Shown: positions 1 to 9,087 of the stretch, piece after piece
How positions within the stretch are numbered: the stretch's first letter is position 1
Layout of the letters: every line of letters begins with the position of its first letter
From: CAWUKT01 sp964352215
GTDB lineage: Bacteria; Bacteroidota; Bacteroidia; J057; JADKCL01
Direction: 5' to 3'
DNA: 64,000 nucleotides
NCBI GenBank assembly: GCA_964352215.1
Contig: CAYGRE010000001.1
Location: forward strand, 182,706 to 246,705
Position numbers and translations under genes: made by a program
The notes under the pieces: generated by a model
The model's database searches: none
The model's input: the letters and a program-made list of their open reading frames with translations, nothing else
Told to the model about the DNA's origin: nothing

Positions 1-312
1 TTCTCCTTCGGAGTAGACCATGCGGGTGCTGTCTTTCCAGACGAGATAATTCCCTTTGCTGTGGGAGAGGTGGTCGGGGTAGGCGGTGAGGAGCCAGGTG
101 AGTTCTGAGGGAACCTCTTCTTGTGGGGCTGGTCTTTCCCTCCCTTTGGCTTTGGCGGTCTCCTGACATCCCTGCAATGAAATTGATATAATAAGCAGGG
201 AAACCAAGCCAACCCAAGTGACACCGCTGGCCAGCGACCGAAGCTTCGCCCAGGTGATACCACTGACCAGCGACATAAGCTTCGCCCAAGCGACACCACT
301 GACCAGCGACAT
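1..312 (-). CDS. Partial lipoprotein of unknown function (N-terminal part only)
   Basis: The reading frame runs off the left edge of the window, so only the first ~100 residues are visible. A hydrophobic stretch (VGLVSLLIISIS) is followed by the lipobox LQGC, which indicates a signal peptidase II lipoprotein. The mature part begins QETAKAKGRERPAPQEE and then becomes globular (LTWLLTAYPDHLSHSKGNYLVW). Two in-frame ATG codons, with starts at 312 and 276, both lie inside a 36-bp tandem repeat, so the repeat lengthens the N-terminal region of the signal peptide by 12 residues per copy. The start is therefore uncertain. No family could be recognised from the visible part. Confidence 0.7.
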   Translation of the reverse strand, partial: MSLVSGVAWAKLMSLVSGITWAKLRSLASGVTWVGLVSLLIISISLQGCQETAKAKGRERPAPQEEVPSELTWLLTAYPDHLSHSKGNYLVWKDSTRMVYSEGE

Positions 313-345
313 AAGCTTCGCCCAGGTAATACCGCTGACCAGTGC
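221..345. repeat. 36-bp tandem repeat, about 3.5 copies, inside a signal-peptide coding region
   Basis: Units begin at 221, 257, 293 and (partial) 329 and share the core CTGACCAGCGACATAAGCTT on the plus strand. The unit is a multiple of three, and on the minus strand it encodes repeated MSLVSGxxWAKL segments upstream of a lipoprotein signal peptide. Each full copy supplies a potential ATG start. Confidence 0.85.
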
Positions 346-413
346 GACATGCCCGAGGAATTGGGACCATTTGAAAAGACTTCGCAAAGAGGAGATCCTG
401 GAAGAAAACCCCA

Positions 414-2066
414 TTACCTCACCACTTTGCGAATCATCTCGGAAATCCGCTTACGCTTTGTCTTCAGGCTGAAAATATAATTCCCTTCGGGGAGCATAGA
501 CAAGTCCAATTCTCCCGAATGAATCCCCGCTTCCAGCTGCCCCAGATTTTCAAGATATACCCTGCGTCCACCCAGATCATAGATTTCAGCTTTGATCCGG
601 GAGCCGTCCGAAAGCTCGACCCGGAACCGCAACGATTGATCAAATGGATTGGGAAATAGCTCCAGGTTTTCCACCACGGGCATCCCTTCAGGAATGGCTA
701 CGGTATTGGATTTGAGGATGGTAAAAGCGTCCAGCTTTTCCCCGTAGCCGGTCAGGTAAGTAGCGTCTAATCTGTTTCCAGCGACATCGATAAGCAGGGA
801 ACCGATGCAGGAATCACAGCCATGGTTGCTGTACATCATAGGGTGATCGAGGTCGCCATCTGCATCAGAACTTCCTCCATTGCCGATCACAGAATAAACC
901 GTGCCTCGGTTGGCATCCGGACCCAGGGTGTATTTGTAGTAAGTTTCCGCAATGGAATCGGTACCACTCAGCATGGAGACACCGTGGACATTGGGATCAA
1001 AATCACCAGAATTTCCAAAGTGGCCATTCACCAGAAATGAGCGTTCGAAGCTGTGGCTGTGGCCACTGAGGATGAGGTCGACCCCGTATTGCTCGAGGAC
1101 TGGCATCACATTGGTCCGCATCAGCGCCATGGGAATTTCCCAGAAGTCGTCCGAATCGTGGGAACCTTTGGAGTGGGGAGGCTGATGGAAATAGACAATG
1201 ACCCAGGGAAGTTGGTTCTGGGAAAGGTCGGCATTCAGCCAGGTGAAGAATTCAGAATTTGTATTGCTGTTCCAGGCAGTGATCTCGCTGTTGATGGAGA
1301 GCAGGTGGACATTTGCGTAGTTGTAGGAATAGTAGAGTTCATAGCCCGAAGGGACGCCACCGGATTCGCCGTTGGTGGGGACTTCGACGATGTCGTAGTA
1401 GGGGCCGGTGTGCTGGGAGGGGGAAGAAAGCAGGTTGACTGAGCCGTAGTCGTGGTTGCCGGGGGTAGGCCAGAGGACCGTATTTGGGAAAATGGTCGGA
1501 TAACCATTGGTGGAGTCAAAGACGAAGTTTTGATACTCCTGATCGGTGCCGGTTTGGTAGGCATTGTCTCCCAGCCAGATCCAGGCATCGGCTTTGCCGG
1601 TTTGCTGGATCTCATTGAGGTAGGCATCCCGCGTCTGCTTTTGCAGGTCATTGCCTCTGCCAAAGTCTCCGATGGCCCAGAAGCGAACCGGTTGGGGTAC
1701 TCCTTGTGGGGGGAGGATTTCGAAGAAATGGAGGGAGTCGTCACCAGCGAGGACATTGCTGGTGGTGCCGATCGAGTAGTAGTAGGTCTGGTTGGGGGAC
1801 AGATTGGTGAGGTGGATGAAGTGATCGGTCACCTGGGCCGGATCATCGAAGGTGCTGTTGAGGTTGCCTGGGCTGGCCCCGTAGCGGATACGGCTGTCGG
1901 TGGGGGCGTCTGTGCGCCAGCATATTGTGATGCCATCGAAGGTGGCGCGTTGCAGGTAGGGACCCCGGACGATGCTCTGGGCGGCCAGGCTGGCGGGCAA
2001 TAGGAGGACCAAGAGGACGGTGAGAAAAAATGGAAGCCGAGTGGAGTAAACTTGCTGCGATCTCAT
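414..2066 (-). CDS. Secreted purple-acid-phosphatase-like metallophosphoesterase with T9SS sorting domain
   Basis: The 550-residue protein has a signal peptide (hydrophobic FFLTVLLVLLLPASLAAQ), a fibronectin type III-like N-terminal domain (about 32-115), a calcineurin-like metallophosphatase domain and a C-terminal T9SS type A domain (ELFPNPF near 475, ending KVVR). Metal-binding blocks are in family order: GDFGRG (Asp134), GDNAY (Asp167), GNHDY (Asn204/His205), a His in YFHQPPHS and GHSHSFERS. The FN3 plus phosphoesterase layout is that of purple acid phosphatase-like enzymes that release phosphate from organic esters outside the cell. The substrate is not predictable. The stop lies near the lipoprotein repeat region and the start faces a divergent gene. 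Confidence 0.93.
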   Translation of the reverse strand: MRSQQVYSTRLPFFLTVLLVLLLPASLAAQSIVRGPYLQRATFDGITICWRTDAPTDSRIRYGASPGNLNSTFDDPAQVTDHFIHLTNLSPNQTYYYSIGTTSNVLAGDDSLHFFEILPPQGVPQPVRFWAIGDFGRGNDLQKQTRDAYLNEIQQTGKADAWIWLGDNAYQTGTDQEYQNFVFDSTNGYPTIFPNTVLWPTPGNHDYGSVNLLSSPSQHTGPYYDIVEVPTNGESGGVPSGYELYYSYNYANVHLLSINSEITAWNSNTNSEFFTWLNADLSQNQLPWVIVYFHQPPHSKGSHDSDDFWEIPMALMRTNVMPVLEQYGVDLILSGHSHSFERSFLVNGHFGNSGDFDPNVHGVSMLSGTDSIAETYYKYTLGPDANRGTVYSVIGNGGSSDADGDLDHPMMYSNHGCDSCIGSLLIDVAGNRLDATYLTGYGEKLDAFTILKSNTVAIPEGMPVVENLELFPNPFDQSLRFRVELSDGSRIKAEIYDLGGRRVYLENLGQLEAGIHSGELDLSMLPEGNYIFSLKTKRKRISEMIRKVVR

Positions 2067-2295
2067 ACACGTATTTCAAACAGGTTCAACAGTACTATCG
2101 AACTGAAAGATAGCCATTTCCTGAATGAATCTTCTCGGAGAAAATGCATTTCTTGCCCCAATCAGTCCTTTCCTTCTCAGAACTCTGCTTCCAAATGGAA
2201 TTTGCTGTACGTTACACCAACATCCACTACTTTTAAAATCCTCCCCCCTTCAACATTTTGGGTTCACAAAGAGTTTAACTAATATACAAGCAACT

Positions 2296-3390
2296 ATGGC
2301 ACGCATCTACCTCATACTGATTTTGTTGGCCGCGGCCGGGCTTACATCCACCGCCCAGGCCCAAAGGACTACTTCCGGAACCATCCAGATGGGCGACCTT
2401 GAACGCACCTACCGCCTGTACATTCCGGCCAGCTACAACACCATGGACCCGGTCCCTGTCATGTTCAACCTGCACGGTGACAATTCTGACGGCATCCTCC
2501 AGGAACTCTTCAGTGAGATGAACATGGTGGCGGATACAGCTGGTTTCATCGTGGTTTATCCGGATGCTTTTGAAGGGAACTGGAGTTCGGGCTTCTTCGG
2601 GGCCAGTTACAAATGGGTGGACGATGTGGGTTTCCTGTCTTTGCTGCTGGATTCTCTGGAAGCGAATTACCAGGTCGATCCTACCAGGGTGTATGCCACT
2701 GGCTTTGGTCAAGGAGCTTTTATGAGCTTTCGGTTGGCCTGTGATCTGGATGACCGTATCGCAGGGATCGGGGCCATTACCGGAAATATGACGGTAGACA
2801 TGGAGTCTTATTGTACCGGCTCACGTCCCATGCCGGTTGTCCATTTGCACGGTGACCTGGATACTATCAGTGCATACATCTTTGCCGGAGAGCTTCCAGT
2901 ATTCAGTCTGGACAGCGTCCTTAATTTTTGGGAAGAATGCTACCATTGCTACAAAGAAGCCCCGGTATCCTCTCTGGGGGGGGCGGATGTCGTTCCTGCC
3001 TGGCCCTTGGCAAGCCTTCCCGAATCCGATCAGGTCGACCGGGGCCAGCCAATTAGCCAGGAAGACATTCACCCCAGCCAGGTCATCTGGGAATTCCTCA
3101 AAGATTTCACCCATGCCAATCCGGCCATGAAAGCCGATTTGGCTTTGAAAAATGCCCCTCAAATCAAAATCTATCCTGAACCTTTCACCGACTTCCTGAA
3201 TTTAGAAGGCATTCCCCTTGGGGCAGAAGTCAAAGTCTTCGATACGGAATGGCGCGTAATTTACGAGGAGGTGGCTGATGGTCGGGAACAGGTCTGGATG
3301 ACTACTGGCTGGGAGTCAGGGATTTACTGGGTACGGGTCAATTACGCGAGGTCCAGTCTAATCAGACGGGTTAAAAAGAATGGATTTTAG
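2296..3390 (+). CDS. Secreted PHB-depolymerase/LpqC-fold protein lacking catalytic Ser and His
   Basis: The start was chosen at the ATG that begins a clear signal peptide (MARIYLILILLAAAGL...AQAQ). The 364-residue product follows the poly(3-hydroxybutyrate) depolymerase/feruloyl esterase (LpqC, COG3509) layout: RTYRLYIPASY, MFNLHGDNSDG in the oxyanion region, AGFIVVYPDAF, the nucleophile-elbow strand VYATGFGQGAF, HLHGDLDT with the acid Asp189, and IWEFLKDF. In the family the elbow is GxSxG; here it reads G-F-G-Q-G, so Gly138 replaces Ser. The usual HTWPG block reads PAWPL, so the catalytic His is also gone. A degenerate T9SS type A domain (IKIYPEPFTDF) ends the protein. It probably binds a ligand rather than hydrolysing esters; that is inference. 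Confidence 0.85.
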   Translation: MARIYLILILLAAAGLTSTAQAQRTTSGTIQMGDLERTYRLYIPASYNTMDPVPVMFNLHGDNSDGILQELFSEMNMVADTAGFIVVYPDAFEGNWSSGFFGASYKWVDDVGFLSLLLDSLEANYQVDPTRVYATGFGQGAFMSFRLACDLDDRIAGIGAITGNMTVDMESYCTGSRPMPVVHLHGDLDTISAYIFAGELPVFSLDSVLNFWEECYHCYKEAPVSSLGGADVVPAWPLASLPESDQVDRGQPISQEDIHPSQVIWEFLKDFTHANPAMKADLALKNAPQIKIYPEPFTDFLNLEGIPLGAEVKVFDTEWRVIYEEVADGREQVWMTTGWESGIYWVRVNYARSSLIRRVKKNGF

Positions 3391-3497
3391 GCGAGGGGCA
3401 GCAAATGTTCTCCGACCTGGAGGGTACCATTCCGATATTGCATCAGAATTGGACCACCTGGGTTGAAACCAATCCCGTTCCCTGATTCAATACACTT

Positions 3498-4079
3498 ATG
3501 AATAGAAATACAACGCAAAGAACACTTTCCATCACAAGTGGCCTGATCATTCTGTTGCTCTTAGGCAGCTGCACCCTGCGCGCCCAAAAGCAGCTCAAGC
3601 AGGACATCTTTGATGCCTACCAGAAAGTTAATCTGCGCATTGAACGGTGCCAGGAGGAAGGTTCCCCCTGTGGGCTTTACCTGAACCAGATTCAAACCAA
3701 TCCCGGTGAAGAGCCTTGGGCCGTGGTGGGAATTTACCAATCCACCCGTGACTTGTGGTACCAGCGCGACCCCAGCAGCGAAGAAGAGCGTTTTCACTTG
3801 GTGAAGGTCAATACCAGTACCCGCCGCAGTGCTCGTACGGAGAAAGAAGAGTACCTATATACTCCAGAAGGGCAGCTGCAGTTCTATTATTTCGGCCTGG
3901 AATCCGGAGGAGATCTCCTTCAGGAATTTCGCTTTTACTTTTCGGCGGGGAAGCTGATTGACTACCTGGAGGAAATTGCTCTGGAAGAAGTGAAATATAA
4001 GGAGTGGTCGGAAGCAGACGCAGGCAAAGTCCAGCAGAAAGGCAACGAATTTCAGGCACTTCTGCAGGTTACCCTTTGA
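3498..4079 (+). CDS. Lipoprotein of unknown function
   Basis: The protein has 193 residues with a lipoprotein signal: a hydrophobic LIILLLLGSC with Cys at about residue 26. The mature part is mixed alpha/beta, with tryptophan/tyrosine-rich segments (EPWAVVGIYQSTRDLWYQRDP) and a charged C-terminal helix (EEIALEEVKYKEWSEADAGKVQQ). No family recognised. It sits 107 bp after the esterase-like gene on the same strand and could be cotranscribed, but no functional link is visible. Confidence 0.75.
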   Translation: MNRNTTQRTLSITSGLIILLLLGSCTLRAQKQLKQDIFDAYQKVNLRIERCQEEGSPCGLYLNQIQTNPGEEPWAVVGIYQSTRDLWYQRDPSSEEERFHLVKVNTSTRRSARTEKEEYLYTPEGQLQFYYFGLESGGDLLQEFRFYFSAGKLIDYLEEIALEEVKYKEWSEADAGKVQQKGNEFQALLQVTL

Positions 4080-4109
4080 CACCGTTCATCTTGAACTCCT
4101 ACGAGCCAC

Positions 4110-4385
4110 TCAAAGATCCAATTCCCCATTTGTGGGGTTCGGAAAAAGCGTGAATTCAGGCTTTTTCGTCTCAGGAGCCAAACCAACATAGCCCAAATAG
4201 GGTGGTGCCCCCCAGGCTGTATCCCAAACAAGAAACTGGTGCATCATTCCTTGATCCTTGTGGGCCAGGATATGGCAATGATACATGTATGAAAGGGTAG
4301 AATCACTGAAGTCTAAAAACTCCATCCGGAATTTAATCTTGCACCTTGAAATCAACCTCATTGTTTCCTTCTCTAGAATAATCAA
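4110..4385 (-). pseudogene. Multicopper oxidase C-terminal fragment with stub of a T9SS domain
   Basis: About 65 residues match the last copper-binding block of multicopper oxidases: SYMYHCHILAHKDQGMMHQF contains the HCHxxxH...M type 1/type 3 copper ligands. It is followed by a linker and EFTLFPNPTNGELDL, the beginning of a T9SS type A domain, which stops after only a few residues. The three upstream cupredoxin domains and a signal peptide are missing and no start fits. The piece is the tail of a secreted laccase-like enzyme whose body has been deleted. Its upstream edge runs directly into another broken gene. Confidence 0.8.
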
Positions 4386-4543
4386 GGACGGCTCTCATAT
4401 AATCAGCAGGTTCTGTCTTAAAAATCGAATTTTACCCAGGGAAAGTCCTCCACAGGAAGAGTTTTGGGAAAATCCTGACTCAATTCGAAAGCATCGAACT
4501 CAGCCGGTGGAGGATAAAGAGGATCATAACTTGTAAACAGACT
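4333..4543 (-). pseudogene. Remnant of an unidentified secreted protein with a frameshift, abutting the oxidase tail
   Basis: Minus-strand translation gives protein-like text in two frames. One frame reads TSYDPLYPPPAEFDAFELSQ...VEDFPWVKFDF and ends at a stop near 4425. The next frame continues KTEPADYMRAVLDYSREGNN..VDFKVQD and stops at 4333. Together they look like one gene broken by a single frameshift. The general style (Asp-Phe-Lys/Val-Gln and proline-rich start) recalls an uncharacterised secreted bacterial family; this is recollection, not proof. There is no start and no complete domain. The last codons overlap the first codons of the oxidase scrap in a different frame, so the two were joined by a deletion or recombination event. 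Confidence 0.5.
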
Positions 4544-4606
4544 TATCCCTCAATAAACCTAAGAGGAAGATTTGTTAAAAAGACCAGTGTTTTGGTAATT
4601 ACTGGC

Positions 4607-5104
4607 ATGAGAGAAATTCAAAACCCTCGCGTTTTTGGTATTCACCTGCAGAAAGGCTTTCTGTCTTTGGTGGCCCTCCTCTTCTGCTGCATCCAATTAT
4701 ATGCCCAAAACTACCAGGGGAAGCAAAAAGACATCGACCATATCCTCAAGAACGCGGCTCTCTTTTCGAAATATTATGTCGCCGGTGATATGCAAAGCCT
4801 GGTGAATTGCTATACCGGGGATGGCAAGATCTTCCCCGGAAACAGTGACATCATCGAGGGCAAAGCGGGCCTGACCGACTTCTGGAAAATCCCGGAAGGG
4901 ACTACCATTCTGAGCCATAAAATCACCCCGGTCGAGATCAAGGTCATGAAGAAAACGGCTTACGATTACGGCTATTACGAAGGGGAAACCCAACCCGCAG
5001 GTGGCGAAAAGAGCTACTTCAAGGGGAAATATGTGATCGTCTGGAAAAAAGTAGACAAGGACTGGAAAATATACATCGATATTTGGAACCGGATTGCACA
5101 GTGA
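4607..5104 (+). CDS. Secreted NTF2-like (SnoaL/DUF4440-type) protein
   Basis: The start is the ATG for MREIQNPRV; the in-frame TTG 15 bp upstream is less likely. The 165-residue product has a signal peptide (FLSLVALLFCCIQLYAQ) and one NTF2-like cone domain: an N-terminal helix with YYVAGDMQSLVNCYTGDGKIFP, then DIIEGKAGLTDFWK, and closing strands KGKYVIVWKKVDKDWKIYIDIWN. Small proteins of this fold act as periplasmic ligand-binding proteins or isomerases; the ligand is unknown. The gene lies 56 bp upstream of a sugar porter on the same strand, so the two may be coexpressed. Confidence 0.85.
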   Translation: MREIQNPRVFGIHLQKGFLSLVALLFCCIQLYAQNYQGKQKDIDHILKNAALFSKYYVAGDMQSLVNCYTGDGKIFPGNSDIIEGKAGLTDFWKIPEGTTILSHKITPVEIKVMKKTAYDYGYYEGETQPAGGEKSYFKGKYVIVWKKVDKDWKIYIDIWNRIAQ

Positions 5105-5160
5105 GACCGGGAATCGAAGCTGTCAAATAGTATTTTCACTAAGGTTACAAAGCACTCAAA

Positions 5161-6483
5161 ATGGCCAACTCAAAAATACTCTACCTCTCCATTGTCGTTT
5201 CCCTGGCGGGATTCCTCTTTGGATTCGATACGGTTGTCATCTCCGGTGCAGATGAACAACTCCAGGACCTCTGGAAGAGTTCGAACCTGTTTCACGGATT
5301 GGTGGTCATGTCTGCCGCTTTGTGGGGTACGGTGATCGGAGCCGTATTCGGTTCCATTCCGACCAACAAACTGGGCCGTAAAAAGACACTGATCGCGATT
5401 GGGGTGCTCTTTTTCGTTTCTGCGATTGGTTCCGCCCTGGTCTCGGACCCCTATCTCTTTGCCATCTTTAGATTCCTGGGTGGACTGGGCATTGGCATCT
5501 CCACCATCGTTGCCCCCGCTTATATTTCTGAAATCGCTCCGGCCGGAAAAAGGGGAAAGCTGGTCGCCCTTTACCAATTCAACCTCGTATTTGGTATCCT
5601 GATGGCCTTCGTCTCCAACTATTTCCTGAAAGACATCGAGGGGTCGGCCTGGCGCTGGATGGTGGGGGTGGAAGCATTTCCTGCCCTCATTTATTTCCTG
5701 CTGGTGCTGAGGGTTCCCGAAAGCCCGCGCTGGTTGCTGCGCTACAAACTTGACCAAGCAGGTGCCATTTCCATCTTGAAGCAGATTTCCCCGGATGCCA
5801 ACCACGATGCCCAAATTGCCGAAATGGAGGAGGGCAAGGAAGAGGATGCCAAGCAGAAAAGCATTTTCCAGAAGAAATTCAGACGCCCTCTGTTACTGGC
5901 CTTCTTTATCGCATTTTTCAACCAGGTCTCCGGGATCAATGCCTTTCTGTATTACGCCCCCCGGATTTTTGAACTTGCCGGGTTGGAAGAATCGGCTTCT
6001 TTTCTGAGCTCGATCGGGATCGGCCTTGTCAACCTGATCTTTACCCTGATTGGAATCGCGATGATTGATAAATTCGGGCGTAAGACCCTGATGTACTTTG
6101 GCTCGGTTGGGTACATCATTTCTCTGGGACTTGTGACCGCAGCTTTTGCTATGAATATCCAGGGGCTGGTAATTCCCATCTTTTTCTTCCTCTTCATTGC
6201 CTCTCATGCGATTGGGCAGGGAGCCGTGATCTGGGTCTTCATCTCGGAAATATTTCCAAATAAACTCCGGGCCTCCGGGCAGGCCTTTGGTTCCTCAGTG
6301 CATTGGGTCCTGGCCGCAGCCATTCCTTCGATGATTCCCTTCTTATTTGAGAAGGTTGGGCCGGCAGTGGTGTTCGGCGTCTTCTGTTTCTTTATGATCG
6401 GACAACTGATCTGGGTGTTCTTCTTCATGCCGGAGACCAAGGGCCGAACCCTGGAAAAACTGGCCGAGGAACTGTCTGAGTAA
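5161..6483 (+). CDS. MFS sugar porter (XylE/GLUT-like proton:sugar symporter)
   Basis: The 440-residue, 12-helix transporter carries the sugar-porter signatures: GFDTVVISGA in TM1, GRKKTL in the loop between TM2 and TM3, PESPRWLLRY after TM6, NQVSGINAFLYYAPRIF in TM7 (the QxSGxN sugar-binding block; the usual first Gln-Gln reads N-Q-V), GRKTLM after TM8 and PETKGRTLEKL after TM12. It should import a hexose or pentose with protons across the inner membrane. The exact sugar cannot be told from sequence. The length is near the family norm of about 450-480. It converges with the next gene, with a short GC-rich dyad (CCGAG...CTCGG) in the 51-bp gap. Confidence 0.93.
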   Translation: MANSKILYLSIVVSLAGFLFGFDTVVISGADEQLQDLWKSSNLFHGLVVMSAALWGTVIGAVFGSIPTNKLGRKKTLIAIGVLFFVSAIGSALVSDPYLFAIFRFLGGLGIGISTIVAPAYISEIAPAGKRGKLVALYQFNLVFGILMAFVSNYFLKDIEGSAWRWMVGVEAFPALIYFLLVLRVPESPRWLLRYKLDQAGAISILKQISPDANHDAQIAEMEEGKEEDAKQKSIFQKKFRRPLLLAFFIAFFNQVSGINAFLYYAPRIFELAGLEESASFLSSIGIGLVNLIFTLIGIAMIDKFGRKTLMYFGSVGYIISLGLVTAAFAMNIQGLVIPIFFFLFIASHAIGQGAVIWVFISEIFPNKLRASGQAFGSSVHWVLAAAIPSMIPFLFEKVGPAVVFGVFCFFMIGQLIWVFFFMPETKGRTLEKLAEELSE

Positions 6484-6534
6484 GTTCGTACAGTCCGAGA
6501 GCTGTTTCATCCTCGGGCTGTTTCACCAAAGCGT

Positions 6535-8922
6535 CTATTTCACTACCCGGATAGTATTCAGAATTTGTCCTTGTCCACGTAGCACTCCCAGATAGATTCC
6601 CCTGGCCAATGCCTCAGAGGGAAGCGGTAAATTTCCACTTCGTTCTTCGAGCATGGCCCGGTACAATACCCGACCCTGTAAGTCCACCAATTCGAAGGCA
6701 GCGTGGCTGACCTCGGATGAGCCTAAGTCGTAGCGAATGGTCGCAGTCTGTCCCATTGGATTGGGATAAACGTCCAATTCTGCCTGAAGGACCGGATCAT
6801 TGGCAACCCCGGTCAGGCCTCTGTCTACCACCTTAAAGACATCAATTGCGGCTTCAACTACATGCCCTGGACTGTAATCACCAGCGCGGAAAGTCACGGT
6901 CATATTTGCAGTCGGGGTGAGGTAATTGGCAACCACGATAGAGTCTGAGGCCCAACTGTTCCACATCACATGGATTTTTCGGTAGACGACCGTGCTCACG
7001 CCATCGCTGATCTCAATGGTGAGGGTATCATTGGGAGTGGTCTGGCCCCCGTCGTTGTAGAACCAACGCTTGAACCGGATCACTGGGTCCTGGTAGTTGC
7101 TCAGATCCATCACCGGAGAGGTCAGTTCCGTAATGCCATCGTCGAGGTCATTTTCGTCGTCGTTGCCGCCTGCCAATCCGGTGGCGTAGCATTTATCTCC
7201 GATGTCAAAGATCCAATCGTTTTCTGATTGCACATTGATGAATGGCCATGGGGGCTGCGGAATCTGGACACCTACTGGATCGCCCCGTTCAAAAGCACCG
7301 TCAGAGGCGGTGCTGGTCACAGTCCAGCCAAGATCAAGGGCAAATTCATCCTGGTAGCCGGGGTCTAGCGCAACTGAAAGATTGTTATTGGTGTTACCGA
7401 CTACAAGGGTCGTCTCGTTGGTATTCCAGCCCCAGGCACCGGTGATGAGGGTATAGGTTCCTGGATACAATTGGATATTGGCAATGCCATTTGCGTCAGC
7501 AGCCAGGTTGTAAGTCGCAGCGCCATTGACCTCCTCGATCTCGAGCACGGCATTGGCAACCGGGTTACCTGAATTGGTTTCGGTGACAGTGATCTGATTA
7601 GGGTACAGGATATTGGGTTGCAGGGCAATGTCTCTGACAACGAGGTTGCCATTGCTCAGGGTGACGGTAATGGTGGAATCCTGGTAGCCAAAGGCAGAGT
7701 AGGTGACGGTATAGGTGCCGGGGGCATGGGTACCACAGGCATACATTCCGGATGTATTGGAAGTGGTTCCCCAGGTCTGGCCCTGGACGACGACCCTGGC
7801 ACCCGGGATGAGCGCACCATTGGAGAGATCGGTGATATCTCCCTCCAGGTAGCAAGCCCGCGTATAATTGACATTGAAGATGAACAATCCGCTGTAGTAG
7901 TCAGAGGCAATGCAGGTGCCGGAAGGGAAGAAGGGGTAAGCCCCCCAGTTGGCGTCAAATCCATCTCCCGATAGGGGAGTGGTGTCATAATGGCCGACTT
8001 CAACGAGGTTGTGAGGACGGCTTCCATCTACTACCGTCATGCCATCCCGGTAATAAGACGTGACCAGATAATCATTGAGCACGTGGACATTATGGGGAGA
8101 ACTCAAATGGTTGGGCGCACCCGTACTGGAACGGTATTCGTCCAGAAAGAAGATATTGGACGGGTCAGAGACATCCCAGGATTTGACAAATCCTTCACTG
8201 ACTTCATCGGTGGTGAAGCAGATATTGCTGCTGTCATTCAACCAGGCATTGTGAGTAGCACTGTTGACATAAGGCCGCTGGCCAATTACCTGGATATTGC
8301 CCTTGTTCGATACGTCCAGCATCGTCAAGCCGAACTCCACTTCAGATGAATAAGCAATATTGTTCCGTACATAGACATCGTGAACATAGCGATTGGTGTA
8401 TTGTCCGACCAGCACAGGATTCCAGGGATCGGGGTTCAGGTCCAGAATATCAATTCCTGGGTTGGTATTGCTCCCACACAGATAGGCATATCCGTCATCG
8501 ATGTATAGATTGTGAACGGTCGAAATTCCCTGAATAATGGTGTCTTTGTAGACAATATTGGGTAAGGCATTCATATCTATGATCTGTAGTCCGGCACCTG
8601 GCATGGTGGAAAAGTCATGGACCACATAGACATAATTCTGGAAAGATTTGATGTCCCGCCAGACTGAGGGAGGACCTGTGGTCGTCCCCATCACCACCGG
8701 TGAGGCAGGATTTGTGATATTTACGATGGCCACGCCACCAGGGTCCAATCCTACGATAGCATATTCATTGCCCTGGCTATCCCACCAGCCCCAGCAATCA
8801 TTGGCTGCGCCAATGCTGTTCAGGTTATTGATAAGGGTAATGTTGAGCGGAGGGGCTTGGGCATGGGAAATACTGCCGATACCAAGCATGTAAAGGAAGA
8901 GGAGTAAATATTTCAGTTTCAT
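6535..8922 (-). CDS. Secreted choice-of-anchor B (LVIVD-repeat) protein with carboxypeptidase-regulatory-like domains and T9SS tail
   Basis: The 795-residue protein begins with a signal peptide (MKLKYLLLFLYMLGIG). The N-terminal ~345 residues form the beta-propeller of the choice-of-anchor B family: GGVAIVNITNPASPVVMG, DIKSFQNYVYVVHD, LQIIDM, GIDILDL and HNVHVLNDY repeat at blade spacing. Next come two carboxypeptidase-regulatory/CnaB-like modules (GDITDLSNGALIPGARVVVQ; TGNPVANAVLEIEEV), a jelly-roll-like segment around residues 530-680, and a T9SS type A sorting domain (LDVYPNPMGQ ... NTIRVVK). It is probably exported to the surface. No enzymatic motif seen. Confidence 0.9.
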   Translation of the reverse strand: MKLKYLLLFLYMLGIGSISHAQAPPLNITLINNLNSIGAANDCWGWWDSQGNEYAIVGLDPGGVAIVNITNPASPVVMGTTTGPPSVWRDIKSFQNYVYVVHDFSTMPGAGLQIIDMNALPNIVYKDTIIQGISTVHNLYIDDGYAYLCGSNTNPGIDILDLNPDPWNPVLVGQYTNRYVHDVYVRNNIAYSSEVEFGLTMLDVSNKGNIQVIGQRPYVNSATHNAWLNDSSNICFTTDEVSEGFVKSWDVSDPSNIFFLDEYRSSTGAPNHLSSPHNVHVLNDYLVTSYYRDGMTVVDGSRPHNLVEVGHYDTTPLSGDGFDANWGAYPFFPSGTCIASDYYSGLFIFNVNYTRACYLEGDITDLSNGALIPGARVVVQGQTWGTTSNTSGMYACGTHAPGTYTVTYSAFGYQDSTITVTLSNGNLVVRDIALQPNILYPNQITVTETNSGNPVANAVLEIEEVNGAATYNLAADANGIANIQLYPGTYTLITGAWGWNTNETTLVVGNTNNNLSVALDPGYQDEFALDLGWTVTSTASDGAFERGDPVGVQIPQPPWPFINVQSENDWIFDIGDKCYATGLAGGNDDENDLDDGITELTSPVMDLSNYQDPVIRFKRWFYNDGGQTTPNDTLTIEISDGVSTVVYRKIHVMWNSWASDSIVVANYLTPTANMTVTFRAGDYSPGHVVEAAIDVFKVVDRGLTGVANDPVLQAELDVYPNPMGQTATIRYDLGSSEVSHAAFELVDLQGRVLYRAMLEERSGNLPLPSEALARGIYLGVLRGQGQILNTIRVVK

Positions 8923-9087
8923 ATATGGTGCATAAGTCTTGTTATTCTACGAAAACGAGACTCATACCACAGCTGAAATCCTTTGTAAGCGAGGTCAAGA
9001 TAGGGGAAACCGGGCATATATGCTTGCTTTATCCTTGGAAAATATCGCATTAATTTTTCAGTTTGGTTACACAGTTTGCTGATTGGC

